This document shows, one piece after another, positions 24,850 to 54,425 of a DNA stretch of 64,000 nt. Below the pieces are notes generated by a model. It did no database searches, had not been told where the DNA came from, and worked only from the letters and a program-made list of their open reading frames with translations. Position 1 is the first letter of the stretch. The number at the start of each line of letters is the position of its first letter. Location: NCBI GenBank assembly GCA_964020155.1, contig OZ026566.1:1300001-1364000 (forward strand). The letters are read 5' to 3'. The DNA is from Chondrilla cf. caribensis (taxonomy: Eukaryota > Porifera > Demospongiae > Chondrillida > Chondrillidae). A program made the position numbers and the translations under genes.

Positions 24850-27597
24850 TTCCCATGACACATACATGTACATATGTACGTACCATTAACATCAATTTCC
24901 AGTGTAGCCAGAGGAGGAAGGTTAGGTGAATGGAAAGCACTCATGCTGCTTGAGTCCTTCTTTGAACATCGATTTCCACGAAAAAGTGTCGAGTTGAACA
25001 AGACACACACCTAACGGCAACACATACATGTACATACATACATGTATCAACGTTGAGTAAACTACGTATATGAATATTCATAAATATGACAGAAGAAAAT
25101 ATTGTACCCCTCATCACCAACAGAGATTCATTTAGGAATTAGGATACAATGCAAGTACAGTATGTTGTATATACTGTACGTACATTTAATCCTGTATGCC
25201 AACCGGTTTAATATGGTCATTGCATTAACTGCATTACATGAGAGGCTGATATTCTATTTAATTATCACCAATATCAAAATTCACATAGGACAGGACTTCC
25301 CAACCTGGTTGTTCTGGAGAGGTGGCCAGCCAATGCAGTGACCACTATACACAGGTTTGACTGTGTACAGTGGAACCTCTTTATAAAGGACAATTTGGGA
25401 CCAGGTAATTTGTCCACTGTAGAGAGGTTGTCCACTCTTCAGAGGTCAAAAATGTATTAGCACTATAGGAAAATCTATTTTTAGTGCCTTACAGAGTGTC
25501 CTTTGTAGGGAGGTAATTTCTATGGTGTCCTTTATTGGGAGAGTCCTTTAATAGAGGTTCCACTGTACACATTAAAGGTGCCAGGACAATTGATCGGTTA
25601 ACATATCAATTGATGGTCATGTAAAGTCTGATTATCGTTAGTGGTGCAAGCAAACCTATCAATTACAGGAAGTGAATTAAGTGAGCATGACAGAAGTCAC
25701 CCTTCCTCACTCCACAACTTTCACTTATGATAATATATGTTACATGTGTACACACAACCAAACACATCTAGGTAATATATGTATGTACGTAAATGTACAG
25801 CTACTCACCTCTGGGATGATACATACAAAACCACACACCTCTGGGATGATACACACAAACATACACACAACCACACAACTCTGGGATGATACACACAAAC
25901 ATACACACAACCACACAACTCTGGGATGATACACACAAACACACACCTCTGGGATGATACACACATACCTACACACAACCACACACCTCTGGGATGATAT
26001 ACTCTCCCGCAATCAATAGTGAATCCACCAGGTTTGTTCTTCCATCGCTTCTTAGCTCCACCAATGGTACCTATACAGAGAGTGTCGGTGGGTAAGTGTT
26101 GTTTGCAAACACATACGCATTACAATGAGGAAGTCATGAAATAAGAATGCAAACAGAATCCTTCAACATATAGTGATATGTCTGAGAATATGAATATGGT
26201 GTACATTCCCATACATATAATATTATACATATGCACAAATGAATACTGTAATTATGTATTAATATACATACATACGTACATACATACATAGGTACGTACA
26301 TGAAAACTAGGCAAGTGCAAATCTATGTATGTGTACACATGCATACACATGTGTACATGTCAACACACATACACAAAAGGCACTTCAAAAGAGAAATATT
26401 TTCCATTAAACTACGTATGTGCTAGCGCACACCCACACCCACACACATGTAGACAGTTCTATTCAAATGTACATATGTTACAGACTGTACAATAGCTAAG
26501 GACTACGTATATGTATGTACAGTTTTATACACACACAAACACACGGTTAACCTGTGCTCCTGTGATGATCACAGTCTTCCCCAGGTTCTCCAACATGAAT
26601 GACAAGGCAGAGGAGGTGTAGCACATGGTGTCAGTACCGTGAAGTATGACAAAACCATCAAAATACTGATAGTATCTACCAATATCCCTGGCTATTATCC
26701 CCCAGTCGGACATATCCATGTTGCTGGAGTCCAGAAGAGGGTCGTAGGACATCATGCAGTATAGGATTCGGAAGTTATTGAAGGTGATCCTGATGAAACA
26801 ACACAGAGAACAGATAAGCACACAAATGAAGAGAAGCATCGAATCTGTACTTGTAATCAAGTATAAGGTAAGGTGTCCTAATTTCGAACAGTCCCTAATT
26901 CCGAACACACCCTCTAGCTTTTCAATGGTGACAGCTGTCGTCTTGACAAATCTTATCAGTAAAATTGAGGTGTAGTCCTCCCCGTAGGTTGTGATAGTTG
27001 ACTCCTAAGGTTATCCAGCAGTTCTAAAGATTAGGTGTGCGGAATTAGGGATTGTTCGAAATTAGGGCACCTTACCTTACTAGCAAACAGTGGCGATTGG
27101 TATACAAAGTACACATGAATTAGGGACTGAGTGTATGTATTGTACTGACATGGTACTTAATAGGAAGCCAATTACGCAAGCTGTATATATATGGGTATAG
27201 AGGCAACGTTGGAGCCATTGTCAGTGACAGTTTGGGGTAGTACCAGGTACAGGATCATTTAACACGTAACAAAGAACTAACGGAAGAGCGAGAGGAGGAA
27301 AGGGGAACGAATCCTCTTCTTCTTCCGTGAAATGGTATTCTTTGTCATTCAACATCGGAAAACGACACACCAGGTCTCTAATTGGGGCAGGGACTAATCC
27401 TGCAGGAGATAAATACCATTTCCATTAACCATATGCATCGAGTAAATCAACAGGCGGTTCCTTCTCTCTAACTACGAACCTCGTTCACTTCGTTCCATGC
27501 CGATGGTTCCTCCAGTGTAAATAACTAGAACTTTCTTCTTTACCACGTCCACGGAAGCTTTTAACTGTTGCACTTTCTTGTAGGCGAACTCGGTCAT
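19784..27597 (-). CDS. ASPG: L-asparaginase with C-terminal ankyrin repeats (ASPG type)
   Basis: Exons in order: 27597-27480, 27399-27282, 26789-26552, 26070-25987, 25010-24884, 24667-24555, 23858-23673, 23336-23223, 22659-22522, 22251-22156, 21683-21520, 20998-20909, 20606-20507, 20286-20215, 19951-19784. Phases agree and 1926 nt give 641 residues. Residues 28-34 are 'TGGTIGM' with the catalytic Thr; 'HGTDTM' is at 129-134; '[20 protein letters not shown]' follows in exon 4; 'LFRGNR' and '[13 protein letters not shown]' come later. This is the type I asparaginase fold (residues about 20-365), which hydrolyses asparagine to aspartate and ammonia. Residues about 410-590 carry ankyrin-like repeats ('[20 protein letters not shown]'). 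Length and order match animal ASPG/60-kDa lysophospholipase proteins. No signal peptide, so probably cytosolic. Several donors sit in repeats. Confidence 0.93.
19993..20065. repeat. (GT)n microsatellite in the last ASPG intron
   Basis: Pure and near-pure GT repeat between ASPG exons 14 and 15. Confidence 0.95.
20380..20506. repeat. (CA)n tract ending at an ASPG donor
   Basis: CA-rich repeat with 'ACACAAGC' interruptions. On the minus strand it is a GT tract that starts exactly where ASPG exon 13 ends (20507). Confidence 0.9.
21078..21168. mobile_element. Small MITE, about 90 bp
   Basis: 'TACTGTGGAACTTTGATAAT' at the left is matched in inverted form by 'ATTATAGGGCTTCCACCGTA' at the right, with inner 'CCAACA' and 'TGTTGG' pairing. 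It lies in an ASPG intron and has no coding content. Confidence 0.6.
21756..21894. mobile_element. CAGTGAATT-type MITE, copy 1
   Basis: Ends are 'CAGTGAATTATC' and 'TATAATTCACTG', each next to TA. The interior has 'AATATGGTGGATTAAT', shared with copies at 33567-33740 and 36930-37083. It lies in an ASPG intron. Confidence 0.75.
23030..23172. repeat. 11-bp tandem repeat in an ASPG intron
   Basis: About thirteen copies of 'CAACAGACAGG', nearly perfect (one unit reads CAATAGACAGG). It lies close to the donor side of exon 8. Confidence 0.95.
23558..23630. repeat. (CA)n microsatellite
   Basis: About 36 uninterrupted CA units in the ASPG intron between exons 7 and 8. Confidence 0.97.
24727..24846. 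repeat. (CA)n microsatellite
   Basis: Two long CA runs separated by 'GCCATATCA', in the ASPG intron between exons 5 and 6. Confidence 0.97.
25366..25567. mobile_element. CAGTGGAACC-type MITE, complete copy
   Basis: About 200 bp with ends 'TACAGTGGAACCTCT' and 'AGAGGTTCCACTGTA', including flanking TA. Subterminal repeats of 'AAAGGACA' and 'TGTCCTTT' type are present. CAGTG termini with TA target sites fit pogo/Tigger-type elements. It lies in an ASPG intron. Confidence 0.85.
25804..25998. repeat. Tandem repeat of an exon end plus splice donor
   Basis: Six copies of 'ACACACCTCTGGGATGATA' or 'ACACAACTCTGGGATGATAC', the last one being the real end of ASPG exon 4. On the minus strand each copy reads 'ATCATCCCAGAG' then GTGTGT or TTGTGT, so exon-end bases and the donor are repeated down the intron. 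Confidence 0.9.
26865..27078. mobile_element. MITE with AAGGTAAGG ends
   Basis: The left end 'AAGGTAAGGTGTCCTAATTT' and the right end 'AAATTAGGGCACCTTACCTT'-type sequence are inverted copies, with inner 'CCCTAATTCCGAACACAC' matching 'GTGTGCGGAATTAGGG'. It is about 214 bp and lies in ASPG intron 2. Confidence 0.85.
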
Positions 27598-28535
27598 GAT
27601 TTATCCGTAGATCCTCACGGTTGGTGGACAGATATACGTACAGTGAGTGTGTTGGAAGGTAGATCCTATTATTCATCGCGTGACATGACACACCGCCAAC
27701 ACGCCTGTTTCGAACAAACGCCCATTAGGCTATTAGGAACGATCGAACAGCACCAAGGGCGTCAGGTGAAGCAGAGGAGCCAACATCTACGCCCAACTGA
27801 ACGTATCTTCATCTTCTTCGCATCATCGTTTTTTGTCTGAAGACAAAAGAGACCCGAAGGAATATGTCGCGAAGCTATCGGAAGATCTCCAGTCGAAAAA
27901 GTGATGCTAAACTGGTAATTCACATCCTTATTTCAAGTTTCTATGAGTCTATACCTTGTAGCTTTATGCCTTGGCGTTACTTCAATAGCCTCCCGCTGGT
28001 GTCAAGGCCGAATGGGTATGGGGGGAAAGCAACAAACAACTCGACTATGTGTGGTGAGCGAACTCCAGTGGAGTCGTGTTACCATCCGTTGATTCCTATG
28101 TATCCCGATTATTCAGTCATGGAGGGGCGAAGAGTTTCACAAAAAGAAATTTGTCGAGGTATGAAAAAGCGTGATGTTAGTAATAGTCTGGTTGTTAGTA
28201 CTGGTATTGCGATAGTGAGAGTGGTGGTACGAGTAGTGGATTAAGATCTACCGACTATTTGAGAGTGAGAGTGACGGTGTTGCTCTTGTTGATGCTGGTG
28301 AGATTGGATGGTGTTGGTGTTGTTGCTACTGGTGAGAGTGGTGATGTTGGTGTTGTGGTGCTGGTGAAAGTGGTGATGTGAGTGTTGTGGTGCTGGTGAG
28401 AGTGGTGATGTGAGTGTTGTGGTGCTGGTGAGAGTGGTGATGTGAGTGTTGTGGTGCTGGTGAGAGTGGTGATGTGAGTGTTGGTGTTGGTGCTGCACTT
28501 TTACAATGTACTTTGGATTATTCTGTATCAGCAGA
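27598..28535. promoter_or_regulatory. Shared upstream region of ASPG and PPP1R36 homologue
   Basis: ASPG starts at 27597 on the minus strand, and the first certain PPP1R36 exon on + ends at 28629, so the two genes are head-to-head. An open frame on + at 27864-28244 (126 residues, starting MSRSYRK) may hold the first PPP1R36 coding exon. Its end is a tandem GGTGATG/GTGCTGGTGAGAGTGG repeat (28255-28495, units of about 30 bp) and is not coding. No TATA box can be assigned with confidence. Confidence 0.5.
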
Positions 28536-40374
<11,839 letters not shown>

Positions 40375-40710
40375 TGAAGAAACGAAGGACGCTTGTTTTA
40401 TCATGCATATATTATTATATTTATTGTCATACGTGTATATAATACGACATTGTGACTGCGTAGAACACACACGAACGTATGAACTATTATACATTTCATA
40501 CACTGTTGTATGTGTATAAAATTCAAGTATTATCAGAGCCTCTTGTACGGATTCTTAGGCCTAAAGCCATGAATAAATTATTGTTGACGTTTGTATTGGG
40601 GCCTCATAAATATCTACCGCTGCCTGTACACGCGTACACATACCAGGCAGTGCAGGAGTCGACCTGATCACCTCAAGTGTGCGTCCTGTACTGTATTCGA
40701 GACGGCCATC

Positions 40711-43700
40711 ATGTCTACCTTCAAGATACGTGTCAGTTTCAGAGACAGCAAAACGAACGACCCCGTGTATTTCAAACAAGACGGGAAGAGGTTCGGAGAG
40801 ACTTCGTTTCAAGAAAGAACTCTGAAGTTTAGTACCAGTGTCAAGTACCAAGTGAAGATCACTGTTCCTACTTCAGTAGCGCCTCTGACGTGAGTTTCTG
40901 GAATATTTGGTATGCGCAGATAATCCAAATTGTAACTGATCGCAATTCTAATGGATGTGAATTAAATATAATTTGGCAAATTATATTACTGTGGGGTGTG
41001 GAATATGATACACTGGAGTATGTATGTACGTACGCTAACGCGGCTGTTGTAGATATTGACGCCTGTCTTTGCTAGAAGACCCTGTATTCATGGTTCCCCA
41101 CAGCTGTAGGAGTATTGTAAAAGATGTGTGTGCCTGTAGCAGTTAAACATGTACATCAACCAGTACATTGTGTGTGCCTGTAGTGGTCACGAGTGTACAA
41201 CGCACATATCCACTTATGTACCTATAGCTGTCAGACATGTACAACACTATTCTCACACGTGTACCTGCGCAGTTACACATATGCAGCACTCAGCACGTTG
41301 TGTGTACATACGTACCTGTAGTGGTCACACATGTACAACACTACGTACATTTTTGTCTACCTGTAGTAGTCACATTTGTACAGCACTCAGTACATTTTGT
41401 CTACCTGTAGTAGTCACATATGTACAAAACTCAGTACGTTGTGTCTACCTGTAGTAGTCACACATGTACAGCATTCACACATGTGTATGTGGAACTGTAG
41501 CAGTTATACGATGCTCATGCCCTATTAAGTACACAGGGATGATGCCATGTGATTTTATTGTGTTCTTTTGGGAATTTATGATGTAATGCAGTGCCTCGCA
41601 TCACCATTTGATAAACCAACCTAGTGCCAAGCTCTCCACTAAGACACAGTCCATTCGGTTGTCGTCTATGGCATCAGATGACTTTGATGATGTGTGCTAT
41701 TTATACAATTAGACACCATAATCGATCATCAGCTACTTTGTGTTCAGGAAGTCCTATATTTGGGCCATAGTAGTGCAGAATATGCTTTAGCTGCAGTGTA
41801 GTTTAGTGGTCAGTTGGTAATTGTTAATGAGAGGGACAAAGTGTAAAGGACAGAATTTTTTCAAGTTTTTCAGTTAGTTCTACCATGTGCATGTACATAC
41901 CAGGTGATATGTTTGATGAATCTTGTGCCATCAACCACCTCCAGCTACAAATGACGCTAATGAGTTACCAGAGATCCACACAGTTGAATCGATAAGGTGT
42001 TTATTCAGAATTTGTTTCTCCTCTGCCCTGGGTGTTGTAAGGCCTCTAATGCGAAGCCACACTACTACCAGTACTAATTGTTCGCAATGTGTAACACTAG
42101 ACTCTTGTAACATGTATTGTTAGGTATGTGGGGGATTGTTTTAACCTCACATCACCAAACCTACATGAACCATCTGTCTCCCTCCCCCTCACACCACTGG
42201 ACCAACTTGATCCCTCACCCCCTCACATCACAGACTTGATCATCTCTCCCTTCTCCTCACATCACAGACTCGATCATCTCTCCCTCACCCTCACATCACA
42301 GACCCTATCATCTCTCCTGAATTGAGGGCACTACTTGTATCGTTCTGTGAGACATTTTTTCTTGTTCCTGTACTAGTCCACCGATACTTGACCCAAGATG
42401 ATCTGCACAGTTCACCACTTCAAGCATGTAGACTACAAAGGATCACTTGTGTGTTTGGATTGTGGCCATTTGGCAAATAAACACTGTCGAGTGTCCATAC
42501 CAACTTACTGATTAGCTTACAGTTTCTGTTATGTGTAGGAAGGTACATGTTGTCATGCTTGACTGTGTAGGGGTGGTGTGGTGTTGATGACATATAGCGT
42601 TGAATGTTTCTTACTCTGCAGCTGAATTGTTTCTTTATTGTACGCTCCCATGTATTGTATGAGAAACCTTTCACGTTGGAAATTAATGTACAGTTTACAT
42701 ACGTATGGACATATGTATGCAATGTAAATATGTACGTATGTATATGTATATAATACATACATATTAAATGTGCCTGTTCGTTTGTATACGTATGTCACAG
42801 TGTGCATACTAGTGTTTTGCAATCAATCGGGTTTGGCAGTTAATCCTGATATCCAACAAAGGCAATAATCGTATCATCATAAGAATTTGATATTACAATT
42901 ATTGTTGCCGTGCAATTATTGTCTGATATCATCCCCATCCCATGTTCAGCCACATAAGGTAGTGTGAGTTGATGAAAGTTGAAATGACTATTTTTGTCAT
43001 TTTAGCAAATACATCTCTCTTTAGATAGTGATGACCTTTGTACTGTTCATTGAATAGTTATTCCAGACTGTGTTGTTTTGTGTGATGTAGTACTCGCCCT
43101 ACGACTGAAGATGTAGCCGTTCAGTGTTTCAAAACACTCCTAGTAACCAAGAGGTTGCATCTCGGCCTTGTCTACCATTCAATAATCGTGATAATCATAA
43201 TATTATTCACAACAGACAAATGTCATTTGTGATACATCCAACACTGGTGCATACGGACATACATGTCACATTGAGAATACAGAGTGTACAATGCATGCAT
43301 ACATGCATGTTCACTTTCAGAGACCTAGACGTTTGTCAACTTGTACAACTTCTAACTATCTCTGACTTCGCATTAGCCATGCAATTAAGTCCCAATTACA
43401 TTCAATTACCAGTCTAATGTCCAGACCTGAGGCAATTAGATGCACAACTGTGTTGGATTCAATGTTAAATGTGTTTATCCAATGTAATGTGTTTGTATAA
43501 TATTACAAATGCATAGTATTATAATAATGTGTAGGCATGCTTGTTTGCTTGTGGAATACGTTACAGTGTGTATTCATGCATAAGATATACTGTAACTGTC
43601 TCAGTAATCAACTTTCAAGCAATCCACTCCAACACAACCTCCAGTGAAGTACGAGTCTATGTGAGTATATACGTACGTACTTATATCCATAGATATGTGT

Positions 43701-43933
43701 GTGTAGCTACTGAATGTCACAAATGCTGACAAGTCCACTGTCGTTTTTGATACAAACATACGGGTATATACTTAACAGTACATATTATAATCAATACAAC
43801 ATGTTGTTAAATTGCATGTGTATGTACACTGTACATGTACTACACATCACGTGCACTATATGCATTATTTGTATTCACAGTTTCAACATCAATATCTGGT
43901 ATTGTATCAAACATTTTGTGCTGTATGTGCATT

Positions 43934-43995
<62 letters not shown>

Positions 43996-46660
43996 TACAC
44001 ACACACACAAACACATACAAACACACACACACATGCACGCATGCATGAACACACACACACACGCATACACACACACACACGCACACGTACACATACCACA
44101 CAATAATTATGTGGTTGCAGTTATTCATATAATATGTATATTTATATATTTGTGTACACATGTGTACATAGTTTGTCTCAACCAATGGTTTATCACCAAC
44201 CATTGCCTACTTCCAGTATTTTAGCCTTCTCATCGTCCAAGCACAAGCTTTCACCACACACATCTGTACCCGTGTATTGGGCAGCTGCTGCTACACGATT
44301 TTTACATTATTGTGGTTTTGAAGGTGATGTATTTCCTCTTTTGCCTTTGCTTCTCTTTAATTCAATTCCGTACTTTGCCTTTGGTTTTTTATTCTGTTTT
44401 CATTCCATTTGATGCCGTTGGATAACATTTAATGGAGTTTTCCTAACAATTGAACTTGCTAGTTTAGCTCCTATACACTACAGTATGTTCGTATATTATG
44501 TATTCTGGTTGATTGCACTCACTGCAAAAGACTAATGGACCTCGGGCTGTGCCCCAGGTCAATTAGTCTTCTGCAGTGAGTACAATTTCTCATGTACCAA
44601 CCCAAGGAGGGATTTATCTACTACATGTATGTATGTGTCAAAATAGCAATAGTATTTTTATATTATTACTATTACGTATTGTTACTATTATAGTAATGCA
44701 CGTGTGTGTGTATGCTTGTAGCTTGCTAGTAGTCACACATTGTAGGCTACTACAATCACAGTGAGGAAATACTATAGACATAGTGTTAGTTTTGCCAGAA
44801 TGTACGATACTAGTACATACGTACGTGTATGTGTACTACAAGTCATATGTCATCAATACTACGCATGTACACATGTACACACATACATACATGTCACATT
44901 CTCAAGACTACATACTGTACATACAGTAGGGACATGTTGCATGTCATTAGTACTATGTGTGTCAAATGTTACTTTTTACATCTGCATACATTCATCCCGT
45001 AATAATGTACATACCTACGTACATATGCATGTATGTGTTACAACATATTAGGTATGAATCACATTTTCTTAGCTTTCCGCTTATCAGTGCTACACCATTC
45101 AAAGGGGTTGCTCCAGGTCAACTGTCTTGGTTGACTGCTGCTTTGTACAGCTTCTCTGGTGCTGATAACTGGTCCCTGTGTGTGTCAAGTCCTGCCACGA
45201 GGCACAGTGTACATACATACATATGTAGTACCTGACACGTGTCATGTTATAAGTATGTGCATGACATGCAAATGTGTTACTAGTACATGCTGTACAGATA
45301 TGTAAGTACGTACATATGTACCCATTCATTTTTACAGCCAAGTTACTACTTGATGTTCACATACATAATATTGCTACCTTGTACATAGGTATAAGGTCAG
45401 AATAATATTATGATAGTTTCACTGAAAGTGTTTGATTGACTATCATTATTTTTCTGTGGGAAACGTTGCTTACATAATGGGATATTAAAAACTCTATCAT
45501 TTATGCACATTTGTGTATTTTGGAGCAACACAAAAATTATAGCTTCATACGCATTCAGACTTTTACAATGGTGGGGACAGTAACATGTACATTTGTGTTG
45601 TGGTGCATGGAAAATACTAAAGAAACACTAAACTCGAAACCTGGATCTACTGCTTGTTGTTACATTTCAACTCCCTACCCAGTAGCACCACTTCACCAGC
45701 TGATCAACTGACCTGCCACCCACATATTTACTCCTTATAGCAATACTGTATGAATCTATGAGTACCATCCCATGGCACATCAACTGGCTGTGTGTAGTCT
45801 GCCATGTTGCAATACACAATATACATGTTGCGTACTGTGGAAAGCCAAAGTTTCCGGAAGCACAATTTTGCATCTTGCACACAACTGGCTCAGACTGTGG
45901 AAATTACGATCTGTGACAATTTGGCACTCAGTGTACATACGTATGTACAGTGTGTGTGGAGTACTGATCTACAAATGCCGTCCTACACAAATTCAGCACT
46001 GTTCCCTTTTTGGTATGCACAAACGTAATATATTTGTACTTCACTCAAGGTAAGCCACATGTAATACATAGTTTTGTGTGGTGCTCACTCCAAAAATTAC
46101 TATAAATTGATACTTGCAAAATGCCAAGCACGAAGGAACGTATCATTGAAGCCTTACCTGTTTGAATCTGTGTCACCTCTAACTATGTATGTACATGTGT
46201 ATGCATTTTCTATGTGCATATTATGATGTTTTCACTGCCCTATACATGAAACTATTGTTGTTTTGAAGTATAGTTGAAGTAATACCAGTAAGAGATGTGT
46301 TAGATTGTCATTAACTACACTCATTCTCCCCTACATAGGAAATTGGTTATTGAACATGCCGATTTCGCTCCCGATAAGTCAAACGATGGTGACAGGGACA
46401 TTGTATACTACTTCTCCTGGATAACCAATGGGTTCCCTAAAACCAAGAAGGGTGGCAGGGTGGCCATCCCTGTCACCTTAGTGTTTGACACTTTCGATGT
46501 TGCTTTCAAAATACAAGCGAAATTCTACGAGTTTGGCAACACACAGCACTTGACCTGGGGTCAGGCGGTGAGCAGCATCGAACTGATATGTAAGCAAGAA
46601 GAGACACAGTCGGAGGCTGGAAACAGTGCGATATCTCCTTTGCAAGTCAATTTCATTTAA
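40711..46660 (+). CDS. CNRIP1: CB1 receptor-interacting protein 1 homologue
   Basis: Two exons, 40711-40889 and 46339-46660, joined in phase across a 5.4-kb intron; 501 nt give 166 residues, close to the usual 164. Residues read 'MSTFKIRVSFRDSKTNDPVY', 'FKQDGKRFG', 'KYQVKITVPTS', then 'DGDRDIVYYFSW', 'VTLVFDTFDVAFKIQAKFYE', 'LTWGQAVSSIELICK'. This order fits CNRIP1 ('GPVFYKVDGQRFG', 'DGDRVVYTGTYDTEG', 'QVKFYNY', 'CQWGSPFSVIEYECKPNE'). CNRIP1 is a small cytosolic beta-sandwich protein that binds the tail of cannabinoid receptor CB1 in vertebrates. Sponges are not known to have that receptor, so the role here is unknown. The 3' end converges on AMT 519 bp away. Confidence 0.93.
41145..41480. 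repeat. About 50-bp degenerate tandem repeat in CNRIP1 intron
   Basis: Several diverged copies of 'ACCTGTAGTAGTCACA' plus 'TGTACAACACT' spaced 50-60 bp apart. Confidence 0.65.
43938..44098. repeat. (CA)n microsatellite in CNRIP1 intron
   Basis: CA repeat with TACA, AACA and GCACGC interruptions. Confidence 0.95.
44512..44586. repeat. Hairpin element with GC-rich loop
   Basis: Arms 'ATTGCACTCACTGCAAAAGA' and 'TCTTCTGCAGTGAGTACAAT' pair almost fully around 'CTAATGGACCTCGGGCTGTG' and 'CCCCAGGTCAATTAG'. About 75 bp, in the CNRIP1 intron. Confidence 0.8.
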
Positions 46661-47178
46661 ACTGACATGGATCCTGTACCCTCTTAACTCCACTGTGTGT
46701 ATCTCAGAGCCCATGTATTAGATCTTATTTACAAAACAAAGCTTAATACTATGTACGTATATACACATGTTCAAAGTATATACTTTAATAGCACATTATA
46801 TAAATTATGTATGTCTGTTTGCACGCAATTAATCATCATGCCTTTATAGTTGTATAATTATTTTGTACTGCTGTTGATTTGGAATTCATATAATATTATA
46901 ATTCAAAATTACCATATATCATAGTATTCAAGGTATATATTATTATATCAATTATGACTGTTACCAATTGTATGATCTAGCATACGTACTGTACATGTTG
47001 TTCATATATAGTCATTATTATAATAATTTTAAATACTTCTGATAATATATATAATATATAAGAAATTAAAGTGATATAAAATTTAATCACACCATAACCT
47101 AAGTAGTTTGATCCAAACTATAATATTATTATTGAAGCAAAAAGCAGTTTTAATCAATTTTGTGATTGAAGTTGTGCA

Positions 47179-53493
<6,315 letters not shown>

Positions 53494-53773
53494 GTTTATA
53501 GGGGTTCTCCCTTACTTGTTCGTTTCCCGCAATAATCTCATAGAGTAACCATAGATCTTCCATCTACGGAGTAACTAATCAATTTCCGGAAACTGTTTAT
53601 TTTCCCGAATACTAAGGCAACGGACTTGCAACGAGTACCGTTTTGTAGCTCTTCTTCCTCTTCAAAATTTTAATATACATAATATATATATATATATATA
53701 TATATATACTAGTATTTTTTTTCCTTTCCAATACATAATGAATACAATAAAGAAAAAAAGGAAAAAAAAGAAA

Positions 53774-54425
53774 TTATACAGCACTAACAGAGCAACCTAA
53801 AATTGGAACAGCATTGAAGTTTTGAATACACATACTAATACGTTGACAAATTTTAAGGTAAGACAGTGGATCATGAGAAATCTGTCGGATTCTTTTGGCT
53901 AGATCTCCGATGAAATCTAAAACATCTTGACCGAAAGCACCAGTTGTCTCGAAGGCAATGGGCTGAAAATGGTGGCAAGTGGCCATCTCCTGATAGGTTT
54001 CTCTCTTCTTGATGGCCGCAGCGTCTGCAAGTTTCCCCGCTTGAGTGGAAGATAATGTGATGTTGGAAGGGGCAAAAGAGTCCCAACAGGTGACATCCCA
54101 CACAAGAGCATGTCCCCCTGGACCAGGGGGTGATGGTGAGGCCATCTGGTCTTTTACCATCTGTCCTAGATAAACCTCGAGGCTCCAGAGTTGAGGGGAT
54201 GTTGGCTGACACAAGAGCCTTGTGGATGATCAAGTTGAGGGCTGTGTGGCGAGGCAGTCTCCCCTTGCTGCTCCTACAGCTAAGAGCGTGTACCCCAAAT
54301 GCATCGATATGGGATCCACAAAGTGGACAAAGGTGAGGGATACAGAGAGGACTACCAAGTCGAAGCCCAACAGCAATTCGTAGGCTGTCATCACACAGTC
54401 TCAAACCCAGGGCCGAAGTAGGGGG
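53774..54425 (-). pseudogene. Retrotransposon zinc knuckle and PD-(D/E)xK nuclease
   Basis: After the homopolymer the coding continues in a second frame with 'CPLCGSHIDAFGVHALSC', a CCHC zinc knuckle, and 'KRPDGLTITPW'. A further one-base slip near 54114-54125 moves it to a third frame with 'LVWDVTCWDSFAPSN', then 'AAAIKKRETYQEMA'. The split D...D-x-T pattern plus Lys is the core of restriction-like endonucleases in R2-type elements, which cut the genomic target. Two frame breaks imply loss of function, unless the homopolymer is used for frameshifting. Confidence 0.75.

Noticed and set aside
41923..42325. Frames in the CNRIP1 intron with Pro/Leu/Ser-rich sequence
   Set aside because: CNRIP1 exons 1 and 2 join directly in phase and give the expected family length, so no extra exon is needed; the region 42130-42320 is a small CTCACATCACAGAC-type repeat.
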